A DNA stretch of 64,000 nt from Tigriopus japonicus (taxonomy: Eukaryota; Arthropoda; Copepoda; Harpacticoida; Harpacticidae). The stretch lies in NCBI GenBank assembly GCA_010645155.1, contig CM021320.1, positions 8,715,711 to 8,779,710 of the forward strand, given 5' to 3'. Below, in pieces: positions 13,418 to 24,450 of this stretch. Under the pieces are notes generated by a model, which saw only the letters and a list, made by a program, of their open reading frames with translations, did not search any database and was not told the origin of the DNA. The position numbers were made by a program, and so were the translations under genes. How positions within the stretch are numbered: the stretch's first letter is position 1; every line of letters begins with the position of its first letter.

Positions 13418-13832
13418 CTCACTTAAGCACCTTTTGACCATAACCAAATTTATATGAAGGCATTTATTACATTGATATTCCTATGGCGTTACCACTATTA
13501 CTGGATCTGAAGCACTCAAATTCAGAGCGAATAAATCAACGTATGTCGAACAAGAGAGCCCTAGTCAAAGCATCTATTATGAATCTTTTTTTTTTTCATT
13601 ATGCTTGAATAACCAAGAAATGCAGTAAACTTACTAATCTCGCCACAACTCGACCTCAGATTGCCAAAAGAGACAGACAATGCTACTTGTCTACATAATC
13701 TCTGACATTTTTGAGAGGTCGAACAATCAGGTTTCACGATTACGTAAACTTTTCTCTCCCCCAACAAACTCACGTTCAGATACTTTCTCAACTTGATCAG
13801 TAGTGAGCTTAGAAGCAACCTCTGAAGTAATC
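13418..13832. other. Spacer: rootletin 3'UTR and reductase promoter/5'UTR
   Basis: A tandem-gene spacer of 415 bp. Apart from AATAAA at 13530 I see no TATA box or other clear element. The reductase open frame runs upstream to 13803 without an ATG, so the start is placed at the ATG at 13833. Confidence 0.5.
13530..13535 (+). terminator. Polyadenylation signal AATAAA for rootletin
   Basis: A canonical AATAAA lies 113 bp after the rootletin stop codon, with no other gene between. It is well placed to end the transcript before the reductase gene about 300 bp further on. Confidence 0.5.
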
Positions 13833-16800
13833 ATGGAGTACAGATATCTCGCCAACACCGGCTTAAAGGTCTCGAACCTTTGTTTGGGGACCATGACTTT
13901 TGGAGAGAGTAAAAATCGACCGGGTCAAGCCGATGAGAAGCTCTCCCATGAGATCATGGACGCTTTCGTGGAAGCCGGAGGCAATTTCATCGACACAGCC
14001 GATTGTTATCAAATGGGATTGACCGAAAAGATCGTGGGAAATTGGCTTCATAAGCAACCGCGTCGAGACAAGTTCATCATTGCAACCAAACTAGCTCAGG
14101 TAAAAATAAGGACGAAAAAGATGAAAGATTGTTCTCAATCTCCTCATCTCAATGTTGGAAATTCGATGCCTTTGTAGCCGAACCCAATTTATCAGTGTCC
14201 GAGTTAGTTGTGTTTGTTTGCATAGCTTGGTTTACTATGTAATGTCTCACCCTTGTTTGCTTTTAATTAACTAGGGAAACTCAGACTCATGATAACCTGG
14301 TCCAAAAAACCATGTCTGAAGAGTATTTTCCCCTTGGGATCCCTTAACATTTCCAATTATCATACTGAAGAGATAAATGACATAGCGTTTACCAAAAGAA
14401 ACTCATTACTTTGGCAGCCTTTTGTTTACATGAGAGTTATAAACTGGCTTGAAGACCTCAACAGCATAGAAAATGCTTCATGCTCTTCTCGCTAGGGGGA
14501 AAATGTAAAATATTTTTTTTCTACTTGACGGAGATGAAATGAAATTTTCCAAAATATTGACTCAAGATTATGGGTTTGCCAAAAAAAATTTTTATATTTT
14601 TATTTTATATAATTATAATTTGAAACAGGGCCGGACTTTTTTCAAATATAAAATATTTTATAAAAATTTCTCCACGTTTCCTCGATTTTTAAACATATAC
14701 TGGCTGTTTCAAGGTAAGAATAAGCATTTTCTCGAATATTCTAGGTAAAAAATATTTCGGGAAAATTTCGGAAATTAAATTAATGACCAATGCTCAATAG
14801 AGCTTACCCAAGATGAACACAAAATAAAAAAAATCTCAGCAAAATGGTATTTGTACTAAACATAGACAGTCACAACCAAAACTACTATCACATGCGAAAA
14901 AAACCGTGCCATTTATTGAGACAAATTGAAATTTGTATTGTTAAATCAATAACCAGTCAAATTTGCCCCCAAAAACGGTTAAATGCATCAATGCACCGAA
15001 AACAAATTCGGAAAATCGGTGCACACAGACAAAAATACCCAATGTTGGCATTGTCAAAACAATATTTCTTAAGTATCCGGCTTTTTTCAAATATATAGGG
15101 CTTTTGAAAAAAATATAAATTGGATATTTTGCCAATTATTTGCAAATATTTTCCGGGCCCCATGTTTAATTTTTTTAAATGTAAACGTTGATTAATAGTA
15201 CGCGCATGTTTGGTTCATCGCTTTGGAAAGAGAGTGTATTGTGTGATTTTGCTTTTTTCATCTCTGCTATAATCTCACTGCCGATTTCCTGAGGTTGCGT
15301 GATCTATTCCTTTAAAACTGAAACTAAGTTAGGTTGGATTACATTCTATTGTGTTAGATTAGGTTAGGTTTTAGGTTAGGTTTTAAGGTAGGTTAGGTAA
15401 GGTTAGGTTAGGTTTTTAAAATGGAGTCACGCAGCTTAGGATTTTTTCCTGTGAGATAATAGGTAAGAGCTTTTTTCATCCCCCTTACCTCCCCAGGGTC
15501 CTCCCATCAAGTATATCATTTTCAGAAAGACTTTCTATAACTTCTAAAAGCTCATTTCTCACGAGACATTTTTGTTCTTCCGCCTCCAAGAATACTTTAA
15601 AAGAATAAAGCAAGTCGACACTAACTGAAGATTTATTCATGACTTGAAAAAATAAAAGATGGGTTTCTTTATTTTTTTCAAAAACCAGAACGATTGATGG
15701 ATGGATGCCATTGTTACCTTGCCCCTTTCTAAGAGATCTTTTGTAGCTGATATCCCTACTAATACGTCTTTTCTTTGAAGTCTATGCGAGACGATGATCC
15801 CAATTGTGCGGGATTGTCACGCCATCATATCATTACCAATGTCGAGGAGAGCTTAGAACGACTGCAGACCTCTTACATTGATCTTCTCTACGTTCATGTT
15901 TGGGATCACGGAACACCCATTCAAGAGACGCTCTCGGCCTTGTCAGCCTTGGTGCAAAGTGGCAAGGTGCATTATATCGGGGCCAGTAATTTCACCGGAT
16001 GGCAGGCAAGTGTCTTGGTACGGTAAAAAAAGTACATACATGTACATACGAGTGGGTAGTGATAGAAGTAGCTCAAACCAAGCAAGGAAGTTTGTGGCAG
16101 TGTGCGATAGCTATCAGAGATAACAATCTGTTCTTGGCTGAAAGACCTTCAATTTGAGGAAGAGCTGAATGTGTGGAAACGATGATTTCAGTTTTGCTTT
16201 ACGTGACCATTGAATTATCATTTAATGAATTTAGACAGTTCAGGGCAAAATGTCATATATGGATTTGATCCTACCAATCAGTCAGGAACATAATATGGAA
16301 AACTTGCAGACACGTTTTAAAGAAAGGCTAAACACTTTGCGGTCAAGTATCTTATTACAAAATTGTCTTTGCTTATTGACTTATCATGAAATCAAATTAA
16401 TGCATGTCCGCTCAACCATTGTAAACGGGGCTCTTTCAATTTTCACACGTGTTTGGACATCTGAAACTCATGAAAGTGACGTTTCCTCAATGCATACCTG
16501 ACAAAGACGTCAATCATGTTGGTTATTGAATTTACCTTGTTCTCGCCATCATCCTTTGCCTCAAAGTAAGTCAACCGTGTTTCAAAGTCAAACTTGAAGG
16601 TTCTCAATCTAAATTTAGCACATTTTCCACCTCCTACATTCAACTACAAGTTCTTCACAAATCGTTCCAAATTTCCTGCTTATTCCAGTCCTTGAGTATT
16701 CCTTCATTTCTCCTTGTGCACTATAGATTCTAACGGCCTCGGAGACCTCGAAGAGCCTCGGCCTTGAGAAATTTTGCTGCCTTCAGCAACAGTACAATCT

Positions 16801-17388
16801 GATTGTACGAGAAATTGAGTGGGAGGTCACGGAGGCCTGCTCATTAACGGGAATGGGACTCATTCCATGGAGTCCCCTCAAGGGTGGGTGGCTTTCGGGC
16901 AAGATCCAACGAGGATCCCAGGGTGCTCCTTCAGGATCGAGGGTGGCATTCGCCCAAGAAACCGGAAAAGCCAATCAAAGTGGACCCAATTTCGATTCGC
17001 TCGCATCGGAGCCTCGCGTTTGGAACATTTTGGACCAACTTCAGACGATCGCCGCATCTCACGGGAAAACTGTCGCTCAGGTTGGTTGATCCTAACTGTG
17101 CATTATTTGCTAGGCCAAGCACGTGATGGATGGCTTCACGTCTTCCGCGTTTTCAATTATACTGTACGTTTTTGTCCGAAGGTTGCTATTCGCTGGTTGC
17201 TTCAGAAGCCCAATGTTCCAAGTGTGGTGATTGGTGCCAAGACCCTCAGTCAGCTTCAGGACAATCTTGGAGCGGTTTCCTTCGAACTTTCCTCTCAGGA
17301 AATGAAGATCCTGGACGGGGTCTCGGCCATTCCCGCGCCTTATCCCTACGAGATGATTCAAAGATTGAATGCCAAGCGAGTCCGTTAG
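13833..17388 (+). CDS. Aldo-keto reductase family protein, 350 aa, four exons
   Basis: An NAD(P)H-dependent aldo-keto reductase of the Kv-beta-like / bacterial-type branch (TIM barrel, cytosolic carbonyl reduction). The substrate cannot be told from sequence. The exons are 13833-14099, 15781-16005, 16727-17080 and 17182-17388, all joined in phase 0. The N terminus has the family opening [20 protein letters not shown]. The catalytic tetrad is visible: Asp54 and Tyr59 in FIDTADCYQ, Lys86 in IIATK and His128 in YVHVWD. The cofactor-side segments [24 protein letters not shown] and the [15 protein letters not shown] region are present. The full length of 350 aa is normal for the family. Exon 2 is best ended at CAG before GCAAGT (a GC donor), because the next GT donor would insert four residues where relatives have none. 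Confidence 0.94.
14100..15780 (+). other. Reductase intron 1 (1.7 kb), repeat-rich
   Basis: A very AT-rich intron between the first two reductase exons. It holds two direct copies of a CCGG-CTTTTTTCAAATATA motif (about 14633 and 15077) and a degenerate TTAGG run (15354-15414). I see no coding region in it. Confidence 0.6.
15354..15414 (+). repeat. Interstitial TTAGG-type (arthropod telomere-like) repeat
   Basis: The stretch is built of TTAGG and TTTTAGG units (GATTAGGTTAGGTTTTAGG and onward), about ten units with insertions of T or A. TTAGG is the ancestral arthropod telomere repeat. Here it lies inside an intron, so it is an interstitial or microsatellite copy, not a chromosome end. Confidence 0.65.
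16006..16726 (+). other. Reductase intron 2, probable GC-AG intron
   Basis: The intron starts at CAG/GCAAGT and ends at the CACTATAG acceptor at 16726. Reading through to the next GT donor (16018) would add Ala-Ser-Val-Leu between GASNFTGWQ and the following helix. No second gene is seen inside. Confidence 0.55.
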
Positions 17389-17412
17389 ATCACACACATC
17401 CATTCGTATTCT

Positions 17413-17418
17413 TTTATT
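17413..17418 (-). terminator. Polyadenylation signal (AATAAA on the minus strand) for the EF-hand gene
   Basis: TTTATT on the plus strand reads AATAAA on the minus strand, 234 bp past the EF-hand stop and only 25 bp past the reductase stop on the other strand. If used, the two 3'UTRs overlap. Confidence 0.4.
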
Positions 17419-17651
17419 GGTGGCTCTATCTACAACGTGTCGTATACTTATATTCTACATATACACTTACACACAAACAAAACCATGGCGTCAAGAGCAT
17501 GCATTCTCGTTGACATACTTCATGAGTCCTTGAGGGTGATACAACACTCGCTTTGATTATGTTATTGTAGCTGATACTACTGGGTTTTGAGAAGTGAGAA
17601 AATGGAGGAGACAGTGACACACGCACGCATAATATAAAACAATAATGGGCT

Positions 17652-20600
17652 TCACTTCTTGGTGAGCATGGAGCAAAACTCTTTATAGTTTATCCGTCCG
17701 GTGCCATCTTTGTCGAATTTGTCGAAAGCGGCCTCGCGTTGCTCCTTGGAGAGGTTGGGACAGATCTTCTTGAACTCGTGGCGAGACACAAACCCATCTC
17801 CGTTCTTGTCGATGGCCTCAAAAGCTAATTCGTAACGGCTCTTTTGGCCGCAGAACTCCTCGAAACTCATCTTGCCGTCCATGTCGCGATCTTTCGCGCG
17901 AAACACTTCGAGCACTTCTTGCCTGAAAAGATAGGTGAAATCGGGATTTGAGGCAAAATTTCCATGATTGGGTTGTTCCAATGGTATTGTATACTCTTTA
18001 TCTGAGCAAAGATCAAACACGTTTGGATAAGGGCCCCGTATTGCCCATTTTTGTTAAGTTCTAAGTTGATAGTTAATCATCACGTTTTAGACGACTGAAA
18101 TCTTGACCACAAAGTAAGGCTTTTTCTCTCAACACTCAGTCATGGATATCTAGACAACTGGATGTCACACGACAGGAACCAACCACTGTACTTGAGGACG
18201 AATTTCAAAAATAGGCATTGGATCCGATCATTGTACTAAAATGCAAGTTTTTTTTCAACAAATACTATATCATTCCATTGAGTTGTCGTTGTTCTGATTG
18301 GACCCAAGGTGTATGTTGAAAGTAATCCTGGCTTGAGCCAGCCTTAATCAGTTCAATGAACGGTCTCCTGGGAATTGATTACAAAAATTATTGTACTAAT
18401 CTGTCAACTAACCAAGCGGTCGTCCGCCATCCAGTAGACTAGAAATCTATGGTTTGGAACCTGATCTTGCAAAAAAATACATGAGATAACCTTCTGCTAG
18501 TAGTCATCAACCACAAAAGGGCAAGCTCGTTCATTTTATGCTGTCTTCAGTACATATCTTTCAGAAGGCATAACTTTTCACTGCACCACTCGATTGGGCT
18601 TAAATTGAAAGGAACTGTCTACCTAAAACAAGCAAGGTCTCACTTGTTGAATTATGCAATTGGTTTGATCCCCAGGAAATCATAATTCTCATCGCAAGCT
18701 TCGTCATCTAGATTATTCAGTGGTTCTCGTTCCAGTGGCCAACTCATTTCTCAAATGAGATTGTGGTTCATCGTTTGTATGGGAAAAAAAGCGTCGAAAA
18801 ACTTCCTGAGTAGAAAGGTCAGGGGAGAGAATCGAACCGAGGATTGTATTAGTGACAAGGAATCTGAGCCCCTACAAGTTTTGATTCGGTCAGTCCAAAA
18901 CATCAAATCAACGAGCATTCACATTGCACGTGGTTTTATGATCATATTCAAGAAAAATTAGGTGACAAACAAACCGTTGTGAAACACAAAGGCAAGGGAA
19001 CCAATTTTGTCTTCATTTTGGATTCCGCCATGTTAAATTAAGTTTCAAATTGCATCTCTACTTAGTCGAATATTCTCACGAAAACTCAGCAAAATTTACC
19101 TTTTAAAAGCTTAAGCACCATATTTTTCCTTGTTACCTTCCAACAAGAGCATGTTCACTTCGTACATTTAAGATGTACAATATAACTTTCAAAGTATTTG
19201 TCTTGCAGATGGCAGAGTTAAATGTAGGATCATACCTATATTTTAAAGACGGTCTATTTCGTTCTACGTGAATGGTTAGACGTACAATTTGGTGCATTGT
19301 CTTTTGACACACGCTAACCAAACGCACAAGCACGTCCCACAGCCTTCCTGTCCAACAAGAAAAGGCCACTTTGAGCAAAGACTGCATTCAAAATGGGGAC
19401 CATTGAGCTCCATCGGACTTAAAGTGCTGACCGTTCTTGCATTACGATGTCAAATCTTTCCCACACAAATCCTAAAATGGTCGTATCAATGCGTACTTGT
19501 CCTGAAGGTACGGAACATGGTGCAAAATCAAATTTATGTCCCACTTGTAAAATGTCTCCAGAATCTGACAACCGATCACACCTAGGCCCAAAATGAAACG
19601 TGTTCCCTTGTTCCACGTCCATTATCTTGAGTCCGGAAGGTTAGTATGGATCATAGAGCACGAATGTGCATCAAAGAGAGATATTTCCGGATTCAGAAGC
19701 AAGAATGTCAATGGTTTCCATCTCACGTTCTCTGAACTGGCCTTTTTACCACGGCGAATGAGAGGCGAGGCCACAAATCCGTGAATGATGGGCTTTCTTT
19801 GCAACGTGAAAAGAATCGTGGATCATGTGTCGACGGGTTCCATTGCTCCCTTCTTGCACGGTACCTATTGCGGTCCAACTGCATCATTCCCTAATTCTCT
19901 GGGAATTTATGGGAGCAAATTGGGCGGCCTATTTCATTAGTGCACAAAAACAGGAACGGAAACCATCAAATTGCTTCGGAACATCTCTCCAAAGTTGGAG
20001 TTCTCAGAGCACAAGAACCTAATTGAATGTGTGGTCAGGACTTGGTAATGTTGATCTTACGACCTTCTTTCGTCGAGGAACAATCCATTAAGATTACTGA
20101 AAAGAATGGTCCATGCATTGTTCCCAACTTTCCTCGTTGTAACGTCCATTTAAAACCTTTTCAGAGCTGAGCTCTATCTTTGTTCCACGTTGTTCCAAAC
20201 CATCAACCAGTGAGAACTGACTACACAATTGGAACAGAGTTTCTTGAGAAACAACCCATATGGACAACGTCAACGGGAACGATAAAAACTATTTTTTCCA
20301 TTATTCTCGACATGGTTCCAACTGAAGATTTGGATGCATTGAAAAATGAAAAATGGACCTTTTTCAACGATCCAATCGGAGCCCAATTTTAGCCAGAATA
20401 TGATGATAATTCCACTCAGCTTCTAGACAGGAATTCTCTTAGATTTTGCAAAAGAAAAAAAAAGTGCTTCAATAGATGTGATAAATAACTTCGTTAAGAT
20501 TGTTTATGAAGTGTTGGTTGGAAAAATCTTAAGAGTTGAGCTCATCCACCTATTAAGTTGACAGGGTTATTTATCTTGTCTAAGAATCATTTCAAGATTC

Positions 20601-23600
20601 TACTTCTTCGTCTGAAGTCGAAGGAAGTTTGTCCATTTCCAAAAGTTTGTTCCAATCTACGAATCTTGAACAAATTTTAGTTGTTCCAAGTTTGCGTTTG
20701 GTAGGTCTATTTAGAGAACAAGAACTTGAGATGCAACACATTTGGAAAGGCAGTTTAGATGACTTTCCAAAACACTTTTCAGCCACGGACTAGAAATGCA
20801 CAGATTTTAGGAGAACTCCTCTGATTACTGTTCTTGTCATTACAATCGTAGTTTTTGAAATGCCGTTGTTGAGAAGTTTTAATTGCTTTGTCTTTATACT
20901 TGCTGACAGCATTCTTTGAAATAGTGGGGAGCGAGTCAATATTTCAATCATTCATTTCAATCAAAATTTCAATATTCATCCGGAATATTTAGCCCGGATG
21001 TTAGGTGCACTAATTCAAATGGCTCAAGTATACCAAAGTAGAGTATAAATACCGTTGCTCAAGTTTAGTCTCTGTAATTCAGCAGCGTTTGAAAGCCAAC
21101 AGATGTACAGAGACTAAACTCGCGCAGTGTTATTTACTGTACACTCTACTTTGGTATACTTGAGCCAATGGAATTAGTGCACCAAACATTAGGGTAATTG
21201 CCTTATATCAGTCAGTCTCTATCCCTCTATTCAGCAATTTATAAAAGCATTTACCTCTCAATCGCGATGAAGACATTGATTTTTTTTGGATTTCAAGATT
21301 GATGTACCATTGTAGTTATCGAACGCTATTTGAGCTTGTTAAGGCATTATTTATCAAAAATAATTATCTGACTAAGCATCTGCTAACTAGAAAACAACAT
21401 TCATGAAGCATCATCTTTTATGACTGTGAGCGTTAAAAATGCCCCAAAGGTGTGAAAGGCTTTGTGAAAGTACAGTATAAGTTGTATTACCGCATGGATG
21501 ACTAGAGTGAAGGCGGGAATACAACAGTATATTTGAAGCGTGTGTCGTAACCGCGAGGTAAATATATCGATGCTTTTCCTCATCGATTGCTACTATTACG
21601 CTAGATCCACTGAAAAGCATCGACATATTTACCTCGCGGTTACGACAGTGTGTATCCCCAAACACAAAACAAATGATATACTGTGAATACAATTTCTTGA
21701 GTTTTAGGCAAAATTTTGAACTCCTCCGTTTTTTGGCCCTAGAAAATCAAATAAAATTTTGGCCAATATATTTTTTTAACAGATTATTTTTTTCTAATTA
21801 CAAAAAAATGTGCTGGTAGTACTAGCACTAGCTCTCTTTTATTATGTTTTTGGTTAACATTGCAAAGAAAAATCTTGGAAACTTCGGTGAGCAAAACTGA
21901 TATAATGATAAAAAATGTCTGTGGCAAGAGGTCGAATTTTGACATTTGTTCCAGAATGTTCCATTTTTAGAGGATTTCAAATGTATAAGTTGTTTCAAAA
22001 GAGTGGGGGCACAATGAATCTGCATTTTGCTTAACGATTTTTTTTTACAAAGAAGCTAAGTAAATCTGAATTCAAGCGTAGCAGGGTCCAAATCCGAATG
22101 CCTTAACGTCTACAAAAGTGCTCAGTTTTTAATTTTTGCTCATTTTTTTGATATGGAAATTTGCGTAAAACTCAGCCACTTGTTTGTAAACCATCATTCG
22201 ATATTCAACCAAGTGCAAGTAAATTTTTACAAAGGGGCATTTAACATTTCCTCTGCAAATTTTGATTTTTTCCCATGTCTTCACATAAGGCTGCCATTAT
22301 CTCTTTAGAAGTAAGAGCCATCGCCGACTTTTCCCTTGACCAAATTAAGAAACCTGTTACAGTGTGCGCACGAAAGTTGAATCCTTAGGAAGACCTGAGG
22401 CTAGTTTTTAAAGACGCAAAGATCGATCTTAAGATCGTACTTTAGTACTGTAAGTTCGATCTTGAGATCGATCTTTGCGCTTAAAAAACTAGCCTCTGAA
22501 TGCTGCCAACTAGAGTGAATGGGATCCCAGAAGACTCATTGGTGTTTATTTACAAACCCTTATGTTTTTCTTGAATACCCTAATCTAGAGTCACTAGAAG
22601 TTCCCAGAGGGGCGCATGGTTCGGATTGATTTTGATTACATCATGAGATTTAGCACATCTGATTGGTTACAACGCTCTTTTTGGGCCAATCAACAATTTT
22701 AGATTAGTGATGAAGTTCAATCTGGCTTTAAATCTGTTTTGTTCATCTGACCGAATTTTGATTGCCAATTCACATTAAGCGGACCATTTGCCATCTATGA
22801 AAGAGGTTTATTCATTAAGAATCTCTAAAGAGGGACCCTGCTTCGTGAGACCTCATAACAGGAGTTTCATTTTGATGAAGTAAGAAATTTCATAGAATGT
22901 CCAAAATATTGAAAGAATTTTTTTGCAAAGGCTGGCAGTGTCTAAAAAGTTTATGGTGCTTCAGTCAGTTGAAATCCCGCATGTCTCTGAATGTGTAGGA
23001 TCTGGGAGAACTATAACTTGGGCTAAAACCGCTCATTTTTGTCACTTTGTAGGTTCGATCAATCTTTAATTTTCACATCTTGAAGATAGATTAGTAACAC
23101 AAGCAAACTTATTGATTTTGAACTTCGTCAAAAACATCAACTAGAATTATCATTTTGTTTTGAAGTTCATAACCAACAAACAAATTTTACCTCAAACTAA
23201 GTGCATTAAATGAACTTCAATTCAAATGACCAATCATTATTTCTTTATTCATAAAGTAAGTTTAATATAATCATAGTCTTATCTGCTGGTTCACAAGAAG
23301 GTTGCAAATATGGTTTCTGAAAGTATGCATTTTAAAACAAGTTTTTTAACTTTGGATTCCCACTACAAAATTTGCTTTCTCTTTTGATTTCAGGTCTCCC
23401 TTCGGACAGTCATGTTTGTGTGAGTAGTTCAGAAGTTACCTACGTGGAATCAAGAAGCACGGAAATCATGGAGTGGGAGGCTAGCAATGAGAATTATGAT
23501 TTCCAGTAGAAACAAACCATTTGCGTTCTTCTGCAAATGAGACCTGGCTTGCTTTGAGAAGAACACGTATTTCAAATTTCAGCCTAAGCGAATGCCGGAG

Positions 23601-24450
23601 TGAAAAGTTATGCCTTCTCAAACTTTTGTACTGAGGAGAGCATAGAATAAATGAACTCGCCCCTTTTGTGGTAAAACGATTACCACAAAAGGGCTAGTTC
23701 ATTCATTCTCGGTACGATTTGCACTAAACTTGAGTGAGCATAACTTTTGACTCCAACGTTCGATTGAGCTGAAAATCAAAATACGTATCCTTGTCAACAT
23801 ATGCAAGGTCTCATTTGCAAAAGAACGTAATTGAATTCCAGTTCTTACTGGAAATCATTATTCTCATTGCCAGCCTCCCACTCCATGATTCCAGTGCTTC
23901 TTGGTGGAATGAATGTATGGCATGCAGAACTAGCTAGAGGCTCATTTCTCAAAAAAACCGTGTTATTCACGAATATCAATAAAGCTTTCAGTTAACTTTA
24001 TACGCCTAAACATTTTTTTCCTGTTCCTCAACAATTTATGGTTCCCTTATCGAAAATGAACGATCGACGATGGCCAATTTTCGTGTCGCGGTCGATGGTC
24101 ACCCATTAATGCGGTCACCACTAGTCATTTATTTTACAGCTCTTATTGCTTTGTGCACAAAACTAAAGCCTAAATAATTGGTTCCACTCAGTCCATTCGC
24201 ATTGAAGGAAAATGTCTCGATTACACCGCAAAAGCATTCATCACTAAGTAGAGTGAAACATTAGCAATGCATTGAAAGTCTCCTACCTGGCATTTTCGTG
24301 TCCGGTTTTGGCCAAAACGTCGCACCACTCATCCAAAGAGAGTTTCCCATCCTTGTTCTTGTCCGCTTCCTTGAAAGCATCCTCAAGATCCACAAGTTTC
24401 CGCTTCTCACGCGATTTCTTTTGTTGCAGGGCCAGAAATCCGCCACTCAT
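17652..24450 (-). CDS. Four-EF-hand calcium-binding protein, 144 aa, two exons
   Basis: A small calmodulin-superfamily protein, presumably a soluble Ca2+ sensor or buffer. The coding exons are 24287-24450 (start ATG at 24450 reading leftward) and 17652-17922, joined in phase 2 across a 6.4 kb intron. Four canonical 12-residue loops are visible: residues 30-41 (DKNKDGKLSLDE), 66-77 (DRDMDGKMSFEE), 93-104 (DKNGDGFVSRHE) and 125-136 (DKDGTGRINYKE). All have Asp at position 1 and Glu at position 12, so all four should bind calcium. A basic N-terminal 20 residues precedes them. The protein is slightly shorter than calmodulin and clearly divergent from it, so a calmodulin-like, sarcoplasmic or calcyphosin-type role is possible. 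It is convergent with the reductase gene, with 263 bp between stop codons. Confidence 0.9.
18411..18470 (+). pseudogene. Degenerate tRNA-Ser(AGA)-like sequence
   Basis: ACCAAGCGGTCGTCCGC resembles a serine tRNA D-arm (A box). TAGACTAGAAATCTATGG resembles the tRNA-Ser anticodon arm with AGA. A weak T-arm-like GGTTTGGAACCTGATC follows. The acceptor stem is not preserved, so this is a relic or a SINE head and not a working tRNA. A separate B-box-like GGTTCGATTCT lies on the minus strand near 18829-18839. Confidence 0.3.
18511..18710 (+). mobile_element. Diverged half-copy of the palindromic element at 23451
   Basis: It shares ordered blocks with the right half of the 23451-23903 element: ACCACAAAAGGGC, GCATAACTTTT, CGATTG, GCAAGGTCTCA, and GGAAATCAT(A/T)ATTCTCAT. 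The left arm is missing or unrecognisable. Confidence 0.5.
20998..21189. mobile_element. 192-bp palindromic MITE-like element
   Basis: The terminal inverted repeats are ATGTTAGGTGCACTAATTC at the left and the complement of GAATTAGTGCACCAAACAT at the right. Inner arms also match (GGCTCAAGTATACCAAAGTA, and TTTAGTCTCTGTA). No clear target-site duplication was found. Confidence 0.6.
21544..21646. mobile_element. 103-bp inverted-repeat element with 34-bp arms
   Basis: The arms at 21544-21577 and 21613-21646 match almost base for base (GTCGTAACCGCGAGGTAAAT at the left; the complement at the right), around a loop of about 35 bp. The flanks AGCGTGT and AGTGTGT look like a 7-bp target-site duplication with one mismatch. 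A weaker outer inverted repeat (GAATACAACAGTATAT against ATATACTGTGAATAC) may extend the element to 21518-21690. Confidence 0.55.
22397..22496. mobile_element. 100-bp near-perfect palindrome
   Basis: The outer arms GAGGCTAGTTTTT and AAAAAACTAGCCTC pair. They continue inward through GCAAAGATCGATCTTAAGATCG and its counterpart around a loop near 22440-22453. The repeated GATC blocks make a long hairpin. No duplication of flanking bases is clear. Confidence 0.55.
23451..23903. mobile_element. 453-bp full palindromic MITE with 7-bp target-site duplication
   Basis: Ends CAAGAAGCAC and GTGCTTCTTG are inverted repeats. The two halves stay complementary to the centre near 23680 (CCCTTTTGTGGTAA / TTACCACAAAAGGG). 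Both ends are flanked by the same 7 bp, GTGGAAT (23444-23450 and 23904-23910), so insertion by a cut-and-paste transposase is well supported. There is no coding capacity. A relative lies at 18511-18710 in the same intron. Confidence 0.75.

Larger units (their letters stand above)
17923..24286 (-). other. 6.4 kb intron of the EF-hand gene, rich in palindromic elements
   Basis: The intron is bounded by GTAGGA (donor, minus strand) and CTTTTCAG (acceptor). No convincing gene lies inside. It contains a degenerate tRNA-Ser-like stretch (18411-18470), a half-copy of a palindromic element (18511-18710), and palindromes at 20998-21189, 21544-21646, 22397-22496 and 23451-23903. A minus-strand open frame at 20592-20786 with a basic-then-acidic tail could be a transposase remnant but is not recognisable. 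Confidence 0.6.

Noticed and set aside
14628..15166. Possible hAT-type element in the reductase intron (CAGGGCCGG start, CCGGGCCCC end)
   Set aside because: The two ends match only loosely and no 8-bp flanking duplication was found.
20592..20786. Minus-strand frame in the EF-hand intron with a basic then acidic tail
   Set aside because: It may be a transposase C-terminal remnant, but it is too short and has no identifiable motif.
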